Shown here: positions 18,098-25,991 of the stretch, piece after piece
Position numbering within the stretch: the first letter of the stretch is position 1
Layout: the number at the start of each line of letters is the position of its first letter
NCBI RefSeq assembly: GCF_014145675.1
Contig: NZ_JACGZW010000002.1
Coordinates: forward strand, 806,001 to 870,000
Source of the DNA: Amycolatopsis dendrobii
GTDB taxonomy: Bacteria > Actinomycetota > Actinomycetes > Mycobacteriales > Pseudonocardiaceae
Direction: 5' to 3'
DNA length: 64,000 nucleotides
Notes under the pieces: generated by a model
The model's database searches: none
Told to the model about the DNA's origin: nothing
The model's input: the letters and a program-made list of their open reading frames with translations, nothing else
Made by a program: the position numbers and the translations under genes

Positions 18098-19672
18098 CTA
18101 GCCGGTCTTGAACGTGGCCATCATCCCCATGTCCTCGTGCTCGGCATTGTGGCAATGGAACATGTACCGCCCGCGATACCCGTCGAACCGCGCGATCACC
18201 TCCACCGCTTCGCCGGGCTGAAGGTCCACAGTGTCCTTCCGGCCCGCGTCGTGCGGGGCGGGGTCCTTGCCGCCGCGGGAAAGTATCTGGAAGTGCACCA
18301 GGTGCAGGTGGATCGGATGGTGCAGATCCGCGACGAAGCGCCAGATCTCGACGTCGCCGAGTTTCGGCTCAGCCGCGATCTTCGTCGGAGTGAAGGCTTC
18401 GCCGCCGATGGTCCAGCCGTGCCTGCCGTTGAACTGTCCACTTCGGAACGCGAACTCGCGTGTCACTGTCGCTTGTGCTCGGCCGAGACGCTCCACTTCG
18501 GACAGTTTTGCCGGAACGCGGCTGTCGTCCTTCGCCCGGCGAGTGACGCGGAAACGCATTACCTGTGCGGTGGTACCGGTTCCGAGGCGGTTGACCAGCG
18601 TCACCTCGGCGCCGACCGGGTAGGCGCCGAAGTCGACCACCGTGTCGTATCGTTCGGCGGGCGCGATCGGCAGGTGTTCGTGGCCGCGCGGTGCGTCCAG
18701 CAGACCCTGATCCGAGCCGATCTGCGTGAACGCGGGCCCGCTCGGCGGCGGTGGGTTGAGGGCGAGGTCGTACCGGCGGGCGTTGGAACCGTTGAGGAAT
18801 CGCAGGCGGTACCGGGTCGCCGACACCTCCGCGACCGGCCACGGCGCGCCGTTCACCAGCAGTACGTCGCCGAGAACTCCTGCTGCGTAAGCAGCTTCGA
18901 CTCCGGGCACGGTTCGCAGCGAAGGATCCAGCGACGGGTATCGCATCGATCCGTCTTCGGCGAACGCACGGTCGGTGATCATCAGCGGGATCTCTCGCTC
19001 GCCGCGCGGCAGCGGGAGAGCGTCTTCCTCGTCGTCGCGGACGATGTGCAGTCCGGCGAGTCCGCGGTATACGGCCGGGCCGGTGAAATCCATCCGGTGG
19101 TCGTGATACCAGAGCATCGCGGCCTTCTGCCGCAACGGATACGTGTACTCGCGGGTGCCGGTGGTCACGACGGCGTCCGGGTCGGCCATCCCCGAGTGCC
19201 CGTGCCCGGCACCGGCGAGATACCGGCCGTCGGCGGGCAGGACGAGGTCGGTGGCATAGCCGTCGGACTCCGGCGGCGTGCGTCCGCCGTGCAGGTGCAC
19301 GACGGTCGGGACCGGAAGTTCGTTGCGGTGCGCGACGATCGTGGTCCGGCCGCTGCGGGACTCGATCGTCGGTCCGGGGAACGTGCCTTGGTAGCCCCAG
19401 ATCGGGGTACGCAGTCCGGGCAGGATTTCCGCGGTGCTCGCCCGCTGCACGATCTCGTACCGGTCGACGCCGCCGTCGCGAGAGACCGGTTTCAGCGCCG
19501 ATGGCAATGGCAGCGGAACCTGAAACGGTTGCGGCAGCGGCACTTCGCTGGTCAGCAGCTCGCCGGTGGCGGCAGCCGGGCGGAACAGCCGCGGGGTGAC
19601 GGACCCGGCCGTGAGCACCACTCCGGCACCGCCCGCCAGCCCGAGAAACCGGCGGCGCGACATCCCGCTCAT
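18098..19672 (-). CDS. Tat-exported multicopper oxidase (CotA/bilirubin-oxidase-like)
   Basis: 524 residues. A twin-arginine signal MSRRRFLGLAGGAG opens the protein. The copper ligands are all visible: HLHGG (about 126-130) and WYHDH (about 188-192) for the trinuclear centre, HPIHLH (about 450), and the C-terminal HCHNAEHEDMGMM carrying the type-1 site with an axial Met. It is therefore a three-domain laccase-type enzyme that oxidises phenols, bilirubin-like compounds or metal ions with reduction of O2 to water. It overlaps the upstream membrane-protein gene by four bases, so the two are co-translated. A LysR gene is divergent from this pair. Confidence 0.95.
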   Translation of the reverse strand: MSGMSRRRFLGLAGGAGVVLTAGSVTPRLFRPAAATGELLTSEVPLPQPFQVPLPLPSALKPVSRDGGVDRYEIVQRASTAEILPGLRTPIWGYQGTFPGPTIESRSGRTTIVAHRNELPVPTVVHLHGGRTPPESDGYATDLVLPADGRYLAGAGHGHSGMADPDAVVTTGTREYTYPLRQKAAMLWYHDHRMDFTGPAVYRGLAGLHIVRDDEEDALPLPRGEREIPLMITDRAFAEDGSMRYPSLDPSLRTVPGVEAAYAAGVLGDVLLVNGAPWPVAEVSATRYRLRFLNGSNARRYDLALNPPPPSGPAFTQIGSDQGLLDAPRGHEHLPIAPAERYDTVVDFGAYPVGAEVTLVNRLGTGTTAQVMRFRVTRRAKDDSRVPAKLSEVERLGRAQATVTREFAFRSGQFNGRHGWTIGGEAFTPTKIAAEPKLGDVEIWRFVADLHHPIHLHLVHFQILSRGGKDPAPHDAGRKDTVDLQPGEAVEVIARFDGYRGRYMFHCHNAEHEDMGMMATFKTG

Positions 19673-20058
19673 CGCCGCGCCCCGGTCCGCCAGATGCCGA
19701 ACAGTGTCCCGAGCGCGATCGCGACCAGTGCGACGCCGAGCGGAATGTGCAGGTCAAGAGCGCCGGCCTGGCCGGCGAAGTACTGCGCGGTCTCGCCGCC
19801 GGCCAGCAGCAGGCTCGCCCAGAACGGCCACTGGACCCCGCCTCGCCACCAGTACAGCGCGGCAGGCACGAGCTGCACCAGCGCGACCGTCGACACGATG
19901 TTCGCGCCGAGTTCGTGCATCGCGAGCATGCCGTAATCGCCGATCAGATACCGTCCGGCGAACACTGGCTGACCCAGGATCGCGACGGCGTGCACCGTCA
20001 CGACGACCCGCGTCACCACCAGCAACGTCCGCCCGCGTGTCAGGGCCGCTTCGGCCAC
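19669..20058 (-). CDS. Small four-helix membrane protein coupled to multicopper oxidase
   Basis: 129 residues, with four hydrophobic helices and His/Gly-rich loops (MLAMHELGANI, GGETAQYFAG, LDLHIPLG). The last four bases overlap the oxidase start, so the two are made together. It may anchor the oxidase or supply it with electrons or copper, but no family is recognised. The 107-bp gap to the divergent LysR gene holds the shared promoter. Confidence 0.7.
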   Translation of the reverse strand: MAEAALTRGRTLLVVTRVVVTVHAVAILGQPVFAGRYLIGDYGMLAMHELGANIVSTVALVQLVPAALYWWRGGVQWPFWASLLLAGGETAQYFAGQAGALDLHIPLGVALVAIALGTLFGIWRTGARR

Positions 20059-20165
20059 CGTTCCCCCTAGTGCGCGTAAGAATTCCCCCGTTCAGACGCT
20101 AAGCTGAAGTTCTCATGCCGTCCAAGACCAAAATCGCCATGTACTCATGACCTCGGAGCTATGAA

Positions 20166-21074
20166 ATGGACCTGCTTCAGCTGCGTTACTTCCAGGCGGT
20201 CGCCTACCGCGGCCACCTCAGCCAGGCAGCGGCCGAACTGCACATCGCGCAGCCGTCGCTGAGCCGGGCGATCGCGCGGCTGGAGGCGGATCTCGGCGTG
20301 CCGCTGTTCGAACGGGCCGGGCGGGGACTGCGGCTCAACCACTTCGGCACGACGTTCCTGCGCCGCGTCGACCGGGCCCTGCGCGAGCTCGACGACGCCC
20401 GCCAGGAACTCGTCGACCTGGCCGGTCTGGACCACGGCCGGGTCGCCGTCGCGTCGGAAACGCTGCTCACGCTGACCGGCCTGATGAGCGCCTTCCGCAC
20501 GGAGTACCCCGGCATCGAGCTGCGGCTGTACCAATCTTCGGCGGAAACCATGGCGCAGCAGTTGTGCGCGGGCGAGGTGGACCTGTGCTTCGCCTCGCAG
20601 CCGCTGCGGCAACCCGGTCTCCAGGCGCGGGAACTGCTGCGCGAGGAGGTGATTCTCGCCGTGCCCAGCACGCATCGCCTCGCGCGGCGCAAACGCGTGC
20701 GGATGGCGGACCTCGCGAACGAGCCCATGGTGACCACCCGTCCCGGCTACTGGCCGCGCGCCCTTGCCGACCGCCTCTTCGCCGAGGCCGGGTTGGCGCC
20801 GAACTACTCCTGCGAGAGCGACGAACCCGGCGCGACCGGCCAGCTGATCGCGAGCGGGCTGGGGATCGGCCTGGTCCCGGAGGTGGCCCGACGGGCCGCC
20901 AAGGACGAGGCGGCCGTCGGGCTGGAGCTGGACGCTCCGGGTTGTCATCGGACCTTGACGGTGGTGCAGCGGGCGGACGCCTACCTTTCCGCCGCGGCAC
21001 AACGCCTTACGGAGTTCGCGGTTGCCTACTTCAGCACTGGCAGGTACCGGACCGCGGTCGAGAGCGCGGGCTGA
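20166..21074 (+). CDS. LysR-family transcriptional regulator
   Basis: 302 residues. The N-terminal winged helix is textbook (LLQLRYFQAVAYRGHLSQAA...LHIAQPSLSRAIARLEADLG), followed by a periplasmic-binding-like effector domain with ...VALGLELDAPGC near the end. LysR proteins usually activate a divergent operon when they bind a small molecule; here that is the membrane protein-multicopper oxidase pair. ATG 20166 is picked over an out-of-frame ATG at 20161, with GGAG at the right distance. Confidence 0.94.
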   Translation: MDLLQLRYFQAVAYRGHLSQAAAELHIAQPSLSRAIARLEADLGVPLFERAGRGLRLNHFGTTFLRRVDRALRELDDARQELVDLAGLDHGRVAVASETLLTLTGLMSAFRTEYPGIELRLYQSSAETMAQQLCAGEVDLCFASQPLRQPGLQARELLREEVILAVPSTHRLARRKRVRMADLANEPMVTTRPGYWPRALADRLFAEAGLAPNYSCESDEPGATGQLIASGLGIGLVPEVARRAAKDEAAVGLELDAPGCHRTLTVVQRADAYLSAAAQRLTEFAVAYFSTGRYRTAVESAG

Positions 21075-21077
21075 ATC

Positions 21078-21420
21078 CGCCCGTGCACGCTTGGAAGAAC
21101 CCGAACAACGGCCGTAACGCGTGTTCCAGCACGAGGCCGTGATGGTCCCGCCGCCGGTCGCGGCCAGCAGGACGGGTTTGTCGGCTGGCGCGTACTGGCC
21201 GACCGGATCGAAGAACTGCTTGAACATGCCTGGTACGAACCGCGGCACACCGGCGTCGCCGCGATCAGCAGGTCAGCTTCTTCCGCTCGATCGACTCGCG
21301 CGCCCGCTGGTGCGGCGAGGGGAGGGCCCCGGAAACCGGGTCCCGGGTGAGTTCGGCGAACGTCAGGATGCCGATTTCGAACGGCCGCGGTCCGGCGGTC
21401 GGGGATTCTGCGGTTCAGCC
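21078..21420 (-). pseudogene. Remnant of a luciferase-like monooxygenase/FMN reductase gene pair, frameshifted
   Basis: Read on the minus strand, the first part gives FEIGILTFAELTRDPVSG and then PHQRARESIE, the start of a luciferase-like (LLM, CE1758-type) flavin oxidoreductase. After a one-base shift it continues AEEADLLIAATPVCRGSY, then (shift) MFKQFFDPVGQYAPADKPVL and LLAATGGG, then (shift) HHGLVLEHALRPLFGFF. The latter pieces match the FMN reductases (CE1759-type) usually encoded next to such LLM genes. So a deletion has fused the start of one gene to the body of the other, and at least three single-base shifts followed. No open frame remains. The MarR gene at 21554, divergent from it, was probably its regulator. 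Confidence 0.7.
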
Positions 21421-21482
21421 ATCGTCGGTGCTTTTTTCCTGCACCCGGCCGCATGCCGCGGACGAGCCTGTCCGGATTAACC

Positions 21483-21496
21483 TGTCTGTGCAGACA
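21483..21496. promoter_or_regulatory. Palindrome TGTCTG-N2-CAGACA, MarR operator candidate
   Basis: A perfect 6-2-6 dyad between the decayed flavin-oxidoreductase locus and the MarR gene, 58 bp ahead of the MarR start. Size and position fit a MarR autoregulatory operator that once also controlled the divergent gene. Confidence 0.5.
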
Positions 21497-21553
21497 ATGA
21501 TGTCCGGTGAAGGCCGTGCTCACCCGGTTGCCGGGCCCGGTTACCGTGTCGGC

Positions 21554-21994
21554 ATGGCGAGCGACGGTCTGCGAGACCTGGAACAGGAGGCGTGGAGCGG
21601 GTTCCTCTTCACGCACGAGCGGCTGTGGCGCGCGCTGGCGGACGGGCTCGCGCCGCTGAACGTGAGCATGGCGGAGTACGGCGTGCTGGCCCTGTTGGCC
21701 GAGGCGGGCGACGCGGGCATGCGGATGACCGACCTCGCGCAGCGCCGCCTGATGTCCACTGGCGGCTTCACCCGGCTGGCCGACCGCCTCGTCAGCCGCG
21801 GGCTGATCGCGCGCCGCCAATCGGAGGTGGACGCCCGCAGCTTCGACGCGGTGCTGACCGCGCAGGGGCGCGCGCTGATGCGCAAAGCCCGCCGGCGCCA
21901 TCACGAGGACCTGCGGACGCTCTTCTTCGACCGGCTGGACGACGAGCAGCTGCGCCAACTGGGCGCGGTCTGGCGCGATCTCGGGGACGGCTGA
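21554..21994 (+). CDS. MarR-family transcriptional regulator
   Basis: 146 residues with the MarR winged-helix core (MAEYGVLALLAEAGDAGMRMTDLA...STGGFTRLADRLVSRGLIAR) and wing SEVDARSFDAVLTAQGRALM. Flanking helices form the dimer interface. ATG 21554 is the first start that keeps the normal N-terminal helix. The gene is divergent from the pseudogene at 21078-21420, so it appears to be a regulator that has lost its target. It may be regulating elsewhere or be on its way out. Confidence 0.9.
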   Translation: MASDGLRDLEQEAWSGFLFTHERLWRALADGLAPLNVSMAEYGVLALLAEAGDAGMRMTDLAQRRLMSTGGFTRLADRLVSRGLIARRQSEVDARSFDAVLTAQGRALMRKARRRHHEDLRTLFFDRLDDEQLRQLGAVWRDLGDG

Positions 21995-22101
21995 GCCCGC
22001 ACAAGCGGGGGGATTTGTCCGATTCTCGACCATGGACGGTTGTTGGCCGGTCACGAACTGCTCATGCTGAACAGCTATTCGGCACGAGCAGGGGAAGCCA
22101 G

Positions 22102-23037
22102 ATGCAGCAGCAGAGCTTGGCGGTCCGGTGGTCGGCGCGAACAGTCCGGTCCGGCCCGTTTCACCGCGCATTGTCCGAGGCCGTCGACCGGCGCGGGTTG
22201 TCCCTTTCGCGACTCCGCGCGCATCTCGCCGCGCACGGGGTTTCGGTCGCCGAGTCCACGCTGAGCTACTGGCAGCGCGGGCTGCGCAGTCCGTCCGCGC
22301 CCCGGTCGCTCGATGTCGTGCGCGCTCTGGAGTCGGTGCTGAACCTGCCGCCGGACAGTCTGGTCGTGCTGATCGGACCGCACCGGACCGCGGACGCCGA
22401 CCGCAGGCCCTCGCTGCCGGAACTCCAGCAGAGCTGGGCGGAGACCTTCGCACTGCGCGACGAGCTGAGCGGAACGCCCGGCGTCGAGGAGAACGCGGAT
22501 CTGGACGTCGCGACGGTGGTCGACGTGCTGACCCTCGGACCGCAAGGCCGGACCGCGGAGATCTCGTCGACCATGGTGGTGCGCGCCCGAAGATCCGGGC
22601 CGGACAGCTTCCTGGTGACGCACCAGGACGAGGAGGGCAGCGACGTCACGGCGACCGAGATCATCGCGGTCGACGGCTGCCGGGTCGGGCGGGTGCGCCG
22701 CAGCACGCGGTCGGCGGGAATGGTGTTCGAGCTGCTCTTCGACCGGGGCCTCGCCGAGGGGGAGACGCACACGTTCGGGTTCACGCTGCGTCCCGCCGCC
22801 TCGGTCCGGCCGGGGAATTTCCATCGGGTCGTACGCTCCCGCATGTCGGCTTACCTGCTGCGGCTGCGCTTCGACCCGTCCGCGCTGCCCGCGCGCTGCC
22901 TGCGGACCATCCGGCCGAGGGAAGACCTGGAACTGCTGGTCCGCGAGCCGCTGTTCTGCGGGCCGGGGAACACGGTCAGCGCCTATTTCGAGGAACTCGG
23001 CGTAGGCATCGCCGGGGTCGATCTCATTTGGGACTGA
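22102..23037 (+). CDS. XRE-like helix-turn-helix protein with C-terminal effector region
   Basis: 311 residues. The first 80 resemble a Cro/XRE DNA-binding domain (FHRALSEAVDRRGLSLSRL ... VSVAESTLSYWQRGLRSPSA). The remaining 220 residues are a beta-rich domain of unknown type with arginine pairs and the segment LDVATVVDVLTLGPQGRTAEI. Proteins of this build are common in actinomycetes, but their targets are unknown. ATG 22102 follows AGCAGGGGAAGC. Its 3' end overlaps the convergent secreted-protein gene by 14 bp. Confidence 0.75.
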   Translation: MQQQSLAVRWSARTVRSGPFHRALSEAVDRRGLSLSRLRAHLAAHGVSVAESTLSYWQRGLRSPSAPRSLDVVRALESVLNLPPDSLVVLIGPHRTADADRRPSLPELQQSWAETFALRDELSGTPGVEENADLDVATVVDVLTLGPQGRTAEISSTMVVRARRSGPDSFLVTHQDEEGSDVTATEIIAVDGCRVGRVRRSTRSAGMVFELLFDRGLAEGETHTFGFTLRPAASVRPGNFHRVVRSRMSAYLLRLRFDPSALPARCLRTIRPREDLELLVREPLFCGPGNTVSAYFEELGVGIAGVDLIWD

Positions 23038-23812
23038 TCCGCCGTTTCGTCCAGCGCCACACCAGGAACGCTCCGCCGAGCACCACCGCGGAACCGAACA
23101 CGATCAGCGCGACGACCAGCGAACCGGCCGGTCCGGTGTCGCGCTGCTGGAGGACGGTCTGCTTGAACCCGATGCCGCCGCCGCGCTGGTAATCCGAACC
23201 GGGCTGTTTGTCGGCGTACCGGGAACGCACCTGCTGCTGGTACTCGGCGATCGGCGTGAACTGGCCGACCGGGGACTGCGGGAGACTGGCCTGCAACAGC
23301 ACGACGCCGTCGCGGCCGAGGTCGTACCATCCGTTGATCTGAGGCTCGTTCAGCAGCACCGACCCCGGGCGAAGCCGGGCGCTGAGCGCCTCCTCGTCGT
23401 TGCCGGACAACACGTTCCCGACCGACCAGCCGGTCGGCGCGGTGTGGTCGGGCGCGGCGCGGAGGGTGGCTTTCGCGCCGGTGGCCGCGGTAGCCGTCAC
23501 CGCGATCGCCCGCAGTACCCCGGCGGGGGCTCCCGGCTTCGCGGAGACGAAGTCGGGATTGAGCGTGTAGACCGGGAAACCCTTGTGCTCAAGGGTGATC
23601 CGGCCCGGATCGGCGTGCCCGACCTGCCGGAAGTTCGACTTGGCGAAACTGATCGCGCGTGCCGTTTCCGCGGCTTTGACCGCGGCCGCGACGTCCTGCT
23701 CCGACGGCGGCGCGACCCACGAGGCCCCGGCGGCCTCGGCGGGACCGGCGGACAGGAGCGCCGCGACCGCGATCGCCGCGCCGGCGGCGAACTTCCGGCA
23801 GATCTCACCCAT
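23024..23812 (-). CDS. Secreted protein with C-terminal membrane anchor, partner of the papain-like protease
   Basis: 262 residues: a signal peptide (about 1-27, ending in AEA), an extracytoplasmic domain of about 200 residues, then a membrane helix near 228-250 and a positively charged tail (WRWTKRRISPK). No LPXTG sorting motif is seen, so it is held by the helix. The domain contains ISFAKSNFRQVGHADPGRI and HKGFPVYTLNPDFV but no family I know. It starts nine bases after the stop of the protease gene, so both are probably co-translated. It may anchor, present or inhibit the protease. Confidence 0.72.
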   Translation of the reverse strand: MGEICRKFAAGAAIAVAALLSAGPAEAAGASWVAPPSEQDVAAAVKAAETARAISFAKSNFRQVGHADPGRITLEHKGFPVYTLNPDFVSAKPGAPAGVLRAIAVTATAATGAKATLRAAPDHTAPTGWSVGNVLSGNDEEALSARLRPGSVLLNEPQINGWYDLGRDGVVLLQASLPQSPVGQFTPIAEYQQQVRSRYADKQPGSDYQRGGGIGFKQTVLQQRDTGPAGSLVVALIVFGSAVVLGGAFLVWRWTKRRISPK

Positions 23813-23821
23813 GGCGGCTCG

Positions 23822-24505
23822 TCAGCCCTTCTTGATGTTGACGATGGTGTCGTTCCAGGTGAACTGGGCGTTGCTGCGGTAGGAGTTGTAGTCCCAGGTC
23901 TGGTACCGCTCGTAGCTCGGCCACGGGTCGCCGACCATCAGCGACTGGTTCGAGCTGTCGTATCCGTAGATCACCTCGGCGTGCCCGCCGCCGGAGGTCC
24001 AGTAGATGCCGGTCAGGTTCAGGATTCCGGAGTTGACCTGGTTCTGGATCGACGAGTAGCTGATCGGCCCGTTCGCGTCCTGCGCGGAGAACCCGGTGCC
24101 CTGGAAGCCTTGCACGATCTCGTAGATCTGGCCGCCCTCGTTCGGGCAGTACCCGGACTGGGTGCCCTTGCCCGCCGCGCAGAAATCGGCCTGCGAGGCG
24201 GTGCCGCCCTGGGACTGCTCGATGCTGGAGCCGTCCGCCGCCCAGCACCACTGGTCGTTTTCCTGCACCTGCTGGTTGTATTCGAGCTGCTTCGACGCCG
24301 GCAGCGCCGCGGCGCGCATGCTGCCGCCGACCGGTTGGATCTCGCGCACCTGGGTGTGCGTGGCGGTCTTGATGAGGCCGTTCGGCTGGTGCGCGTCGTT
24401 GGCCGACTGGGCCAGCGCGGTGCCCGGCAGCAGCGCCACGGCAAGCGCGGCTGCCCCGGTCGCCACCGTAATCCGGACTGTCCGCCGGGTGGGTCGGTAA
24501 TCCAT
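23822..24505 (-). CDS. Secreted papain-like cysteine protease (AvrRpt2/C70-type)
   Basis: 227 residues: an N-terminal signal peptide (about 1-32, LLPGTALAQ), a short pro-like segment, then a papain-like domain. The catalytic Cys is in QENDQWCWAADGSSIEQ, the CWAA motif of AvrRpt2/staphopain-like peptidases; the His is in SGGGHAEVIYGYDSS, and the third polar residue in LMVGDPWPSYE. Two further Cys (ADFCAAG, SGYCPNE) may form a disulfide. The protein is predicted to be exported and cleave extracellular peptides. The ATG at 24505 is preceded by an AAGGAGA ribosome site. The next gene encodes a membrane-anchored partner. The 250 bp upstream hold repeated TTCACAGCGC boxes. Confidence 0.87.
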   Translation of the reverse strand: MDYRPTRRTVRITVATGAAALAVALLPGTALAQSANDAHQPNGLIKTATHTQVREIQPVGGSMRAAALPASKQLEYNQQVQENDQWCWAADGSSIEQSQGGTASQADFCAAGKGTQSGYCPNEGGQIYEIVQGFQGTGFSAQDANGPISYSSIQNQVNSGILNLTGIYWTSGGGHAEVIYGYDSSNQSLMVGDPWPSYERYQTWDYNSYRSNAQFTWNDTIVNIKKG

Positions 24506-24755
24506 CGAATCTCCTTGTGCCAGACGGGGAAGGGAGCTTGCCGGGGTGACCCGGCCGAGCATCACTGTGTGCTCGCCCGCTCCCGCAGAGCAACGGCTCC
24601 GGCACGCGGTGTGAGTGTTCACAGCGCCTTCTGCGGGAAAATGACTGGCACCGCCGCGGTTTCGCTCACCGCGGCGACAGGTAATTCGCAATATTCACAG
24701 CGCGTTCACATGCGATGAATCGCGCTGAAGCGGGTCGGTCCACAAGGGATCCGGG
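24506..24755. promoter_or_regulatory. Protease promoter region with repeated TTCACAGCGC boxes
   Basis: No gene is seen. TTCACAGCGC occurs twice in direct orientation (24618-24627 and 24694-24703, 76 bp apart). The first copy is half of a perfect TGTGA-N4-TCACA dyad at 24610-24623, which recalls Crp-type half-sites but with a four- rather than six-base spacer. The region lies between the secreted-protease start (24505) and the end of a TetR gene. Confidence 0.45.
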
Positions 24756-25349
24756 TTACGGCAGGCTTCGCCGCAGCGCGTCGCGGAGCAGTTCCGGCGG
24801 CATCGATTCCGGGTGCAGCACCGCTTGCATGGTCAGTCCGTCGAGCAGTGCGGACAGCCGGACGGACTCGACGGTCAGGTCGAGTTCCTCCGGAAGCCGG
24901 CCGAGCGCGACGGCTTCGCGCAGGATTCGCGTGATCAGGTCGCGCAGGTACTGGTGCTGCGCGTCGGCGCTGGCGCGGAACGCCGGACGGGTGCGGGCGG
25001 CGACGGTGAACGCCAGCCACGCCATCGCCTCGTCCCGGCGCTCGTCATCGAGCGGGAGGAACTCGGCGAGCAGGTCTTCGACCAGCGTCCGGCGGCCGGT
25101 TTCGGCGGCGAGCAGCCGGTCCGCGCGCGCCGCGACCCGCTCGCCGATCCGGTGGCCGAGCTGGTCCATCGTGAAGATCATCATCGCCTCGTGGTCGGCG
25201 AAGTAATGCCGGATCGAGCCGATCGCGAGGCCGGCTTCCTTGGCCACATTGCCGAGGGTCGCGCCTTCGACGCCGCAGCGGCGGACCACCCGGACCACGG
25301 CCTCGCTGACTGCCTTCCGCCGGTCTTCCGGCACCACGATCTTCGGCAT
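24756..25349 (-). CDS. TetR-family regulator (BetI-like)
   Basis: 197 residues. The helix-turn-helix is VEGATLGNVAKEAGLAIGSIRHYF, then DHEAMMIFTMDQLGHRI and a long helical effector domain similar to the BetI-like branch. ATG 25349 is chosen because upstream codons lack the family pattern. A TATAAA box seven bases before it suggests a leaderless transcript. A nested palindrome (25361-25401) overlaps this promoter, consistent with self-repression and control of the divergent membrane-protein gene. Confidence 0.92.
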   Translation of the reverse strand: MPKIVVPEDRRKAVSEAVVRVVRRCGVEGATLGNVAKEAGLAIGSIRHYFADHEAMMIFTMDQLGHRIGERVAARADRLLAAETGRRTLVEDLLAEFLPLDDERRDEAMAWLAFTVAARTRPAFRASADAQHQYLRDLITRILREAVALGRLPEELDLTVESVRLSALLDGLTMQAVLHPESMPPELLRDALRRSLP

Positions 25350-25360
25350 GGTTGCGTTTA

Positions 25361-25401
25361 TAGCACGCTGATGCCACGATGGATTTGGCATAGAGGTGCT
25401 A
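25361..25401. promoter_or_regulatory. Nested inverted repeats, TetR operator candidate
   Basis: TAGCAC (25361-25366) and ATGCC (25371-25375) are mirrored by GGCAT (25387-25391) and GTGCTA (25396-25401), each pair four bases apart, around an 11-base centre. The site overlaps the -10 box of the TetR gene and lies 84 bp ahead of the divergent gene at 25485. Two dimers or one large complex could bind. Confidence 0.6.
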
Positions 25402-25484
25402 AATAAGTGGGCTCGTGAGTGTGATGCCGCTGAGAACCGGTATTGCCGCGCACGAGGCCCCGGTGCAGGGCGAGGGGGACCGCG

Positions 25485-25985
25485 ATGAGCGGGTGGGTGC
25501 TCGTGAGCTTGGCCGTCGGCGTCGTGGTGATGCTGGTGTTCCGGATGCTCGGGGAGCCGCTGAACTGGCGCGACACCGTGGCGCCGCCGGTGGTGCTGAT
25601 CGCCATCGGCGTCGCGGGGGTCGTCAGCTTCAAGGGGCTGACCAGCGCCGATGTGTGGTGGATCGTCGGCAGCTGCGTGATCGGTCTCGCCTTCGGTGCT
25701 GCGCGCGGCGCGACGATCCGGCTGTATCCGAAGAAAGGCGAACTGTGGCAGCGTTACCGGAAATCGAGCCTCGCGCTGTTCGTGCTCGGTGTCGCCGCGT
25801 CGGCCGGATTCACTGTGCTGGCAGTGAGATTAGGGATGCACGAACAGGCGAGGCCGTACCAGTTGGCGATCGGCGTCAGCTTCGCCGGGGAAGCCCTGGT
25901 GCTGATTCCGCGTGGGTTGCGCTCGGAGGCGCCGTTCGCGAAGGACAAGGAACGGCCGTGGGACAGGTGGCTGCGGTCCCGGTGA
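25485..25985 (+). CDS. Membrane protein of unknown function (possibly DUF1453-like)
   Basis: 166 residues with five hydrophobic segments across most of its length and conserved-looking motifs GAARGATIRLYPKKGELWQRYRK between helices 3 and 4. The arrangement of helices and the R-G-x-x-(I/V)-R-L turn recall DUF1453/CcdC-type proteins, but I am not certain. It is divergent from the TetR gene and shares its operator region, so it is probably repressed by it. Confidence 0.7.
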   Translation: MSGWVLVSLAVGVVVMLVFRMLGEPLNWRDTVAPPVVLIAIGVAGVVSFKGLTSADVWWIVGSCVIGLAFGAARGATIRLYPKKGELWQRYRKSSLALFVLGVAASAGFTVLAVRLGMHEQARPYQLAIGVSFAGEALVLIPRGLRSEAPFAKDKERPWDRWLRSR

Positions 25986-25991
25986 ACCTGC

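Noticed and set aside
18137..19936. 599-codon open frame on the plus strand
   Set aside because: Antisense to the multicopper oxidase; no motif, codon pattern of a shadow frame.
23024..23812. Sortase-anchored wall protein
   Set aside because: It has a C-terminal helix and basic tail but no LPXTG-like motif.
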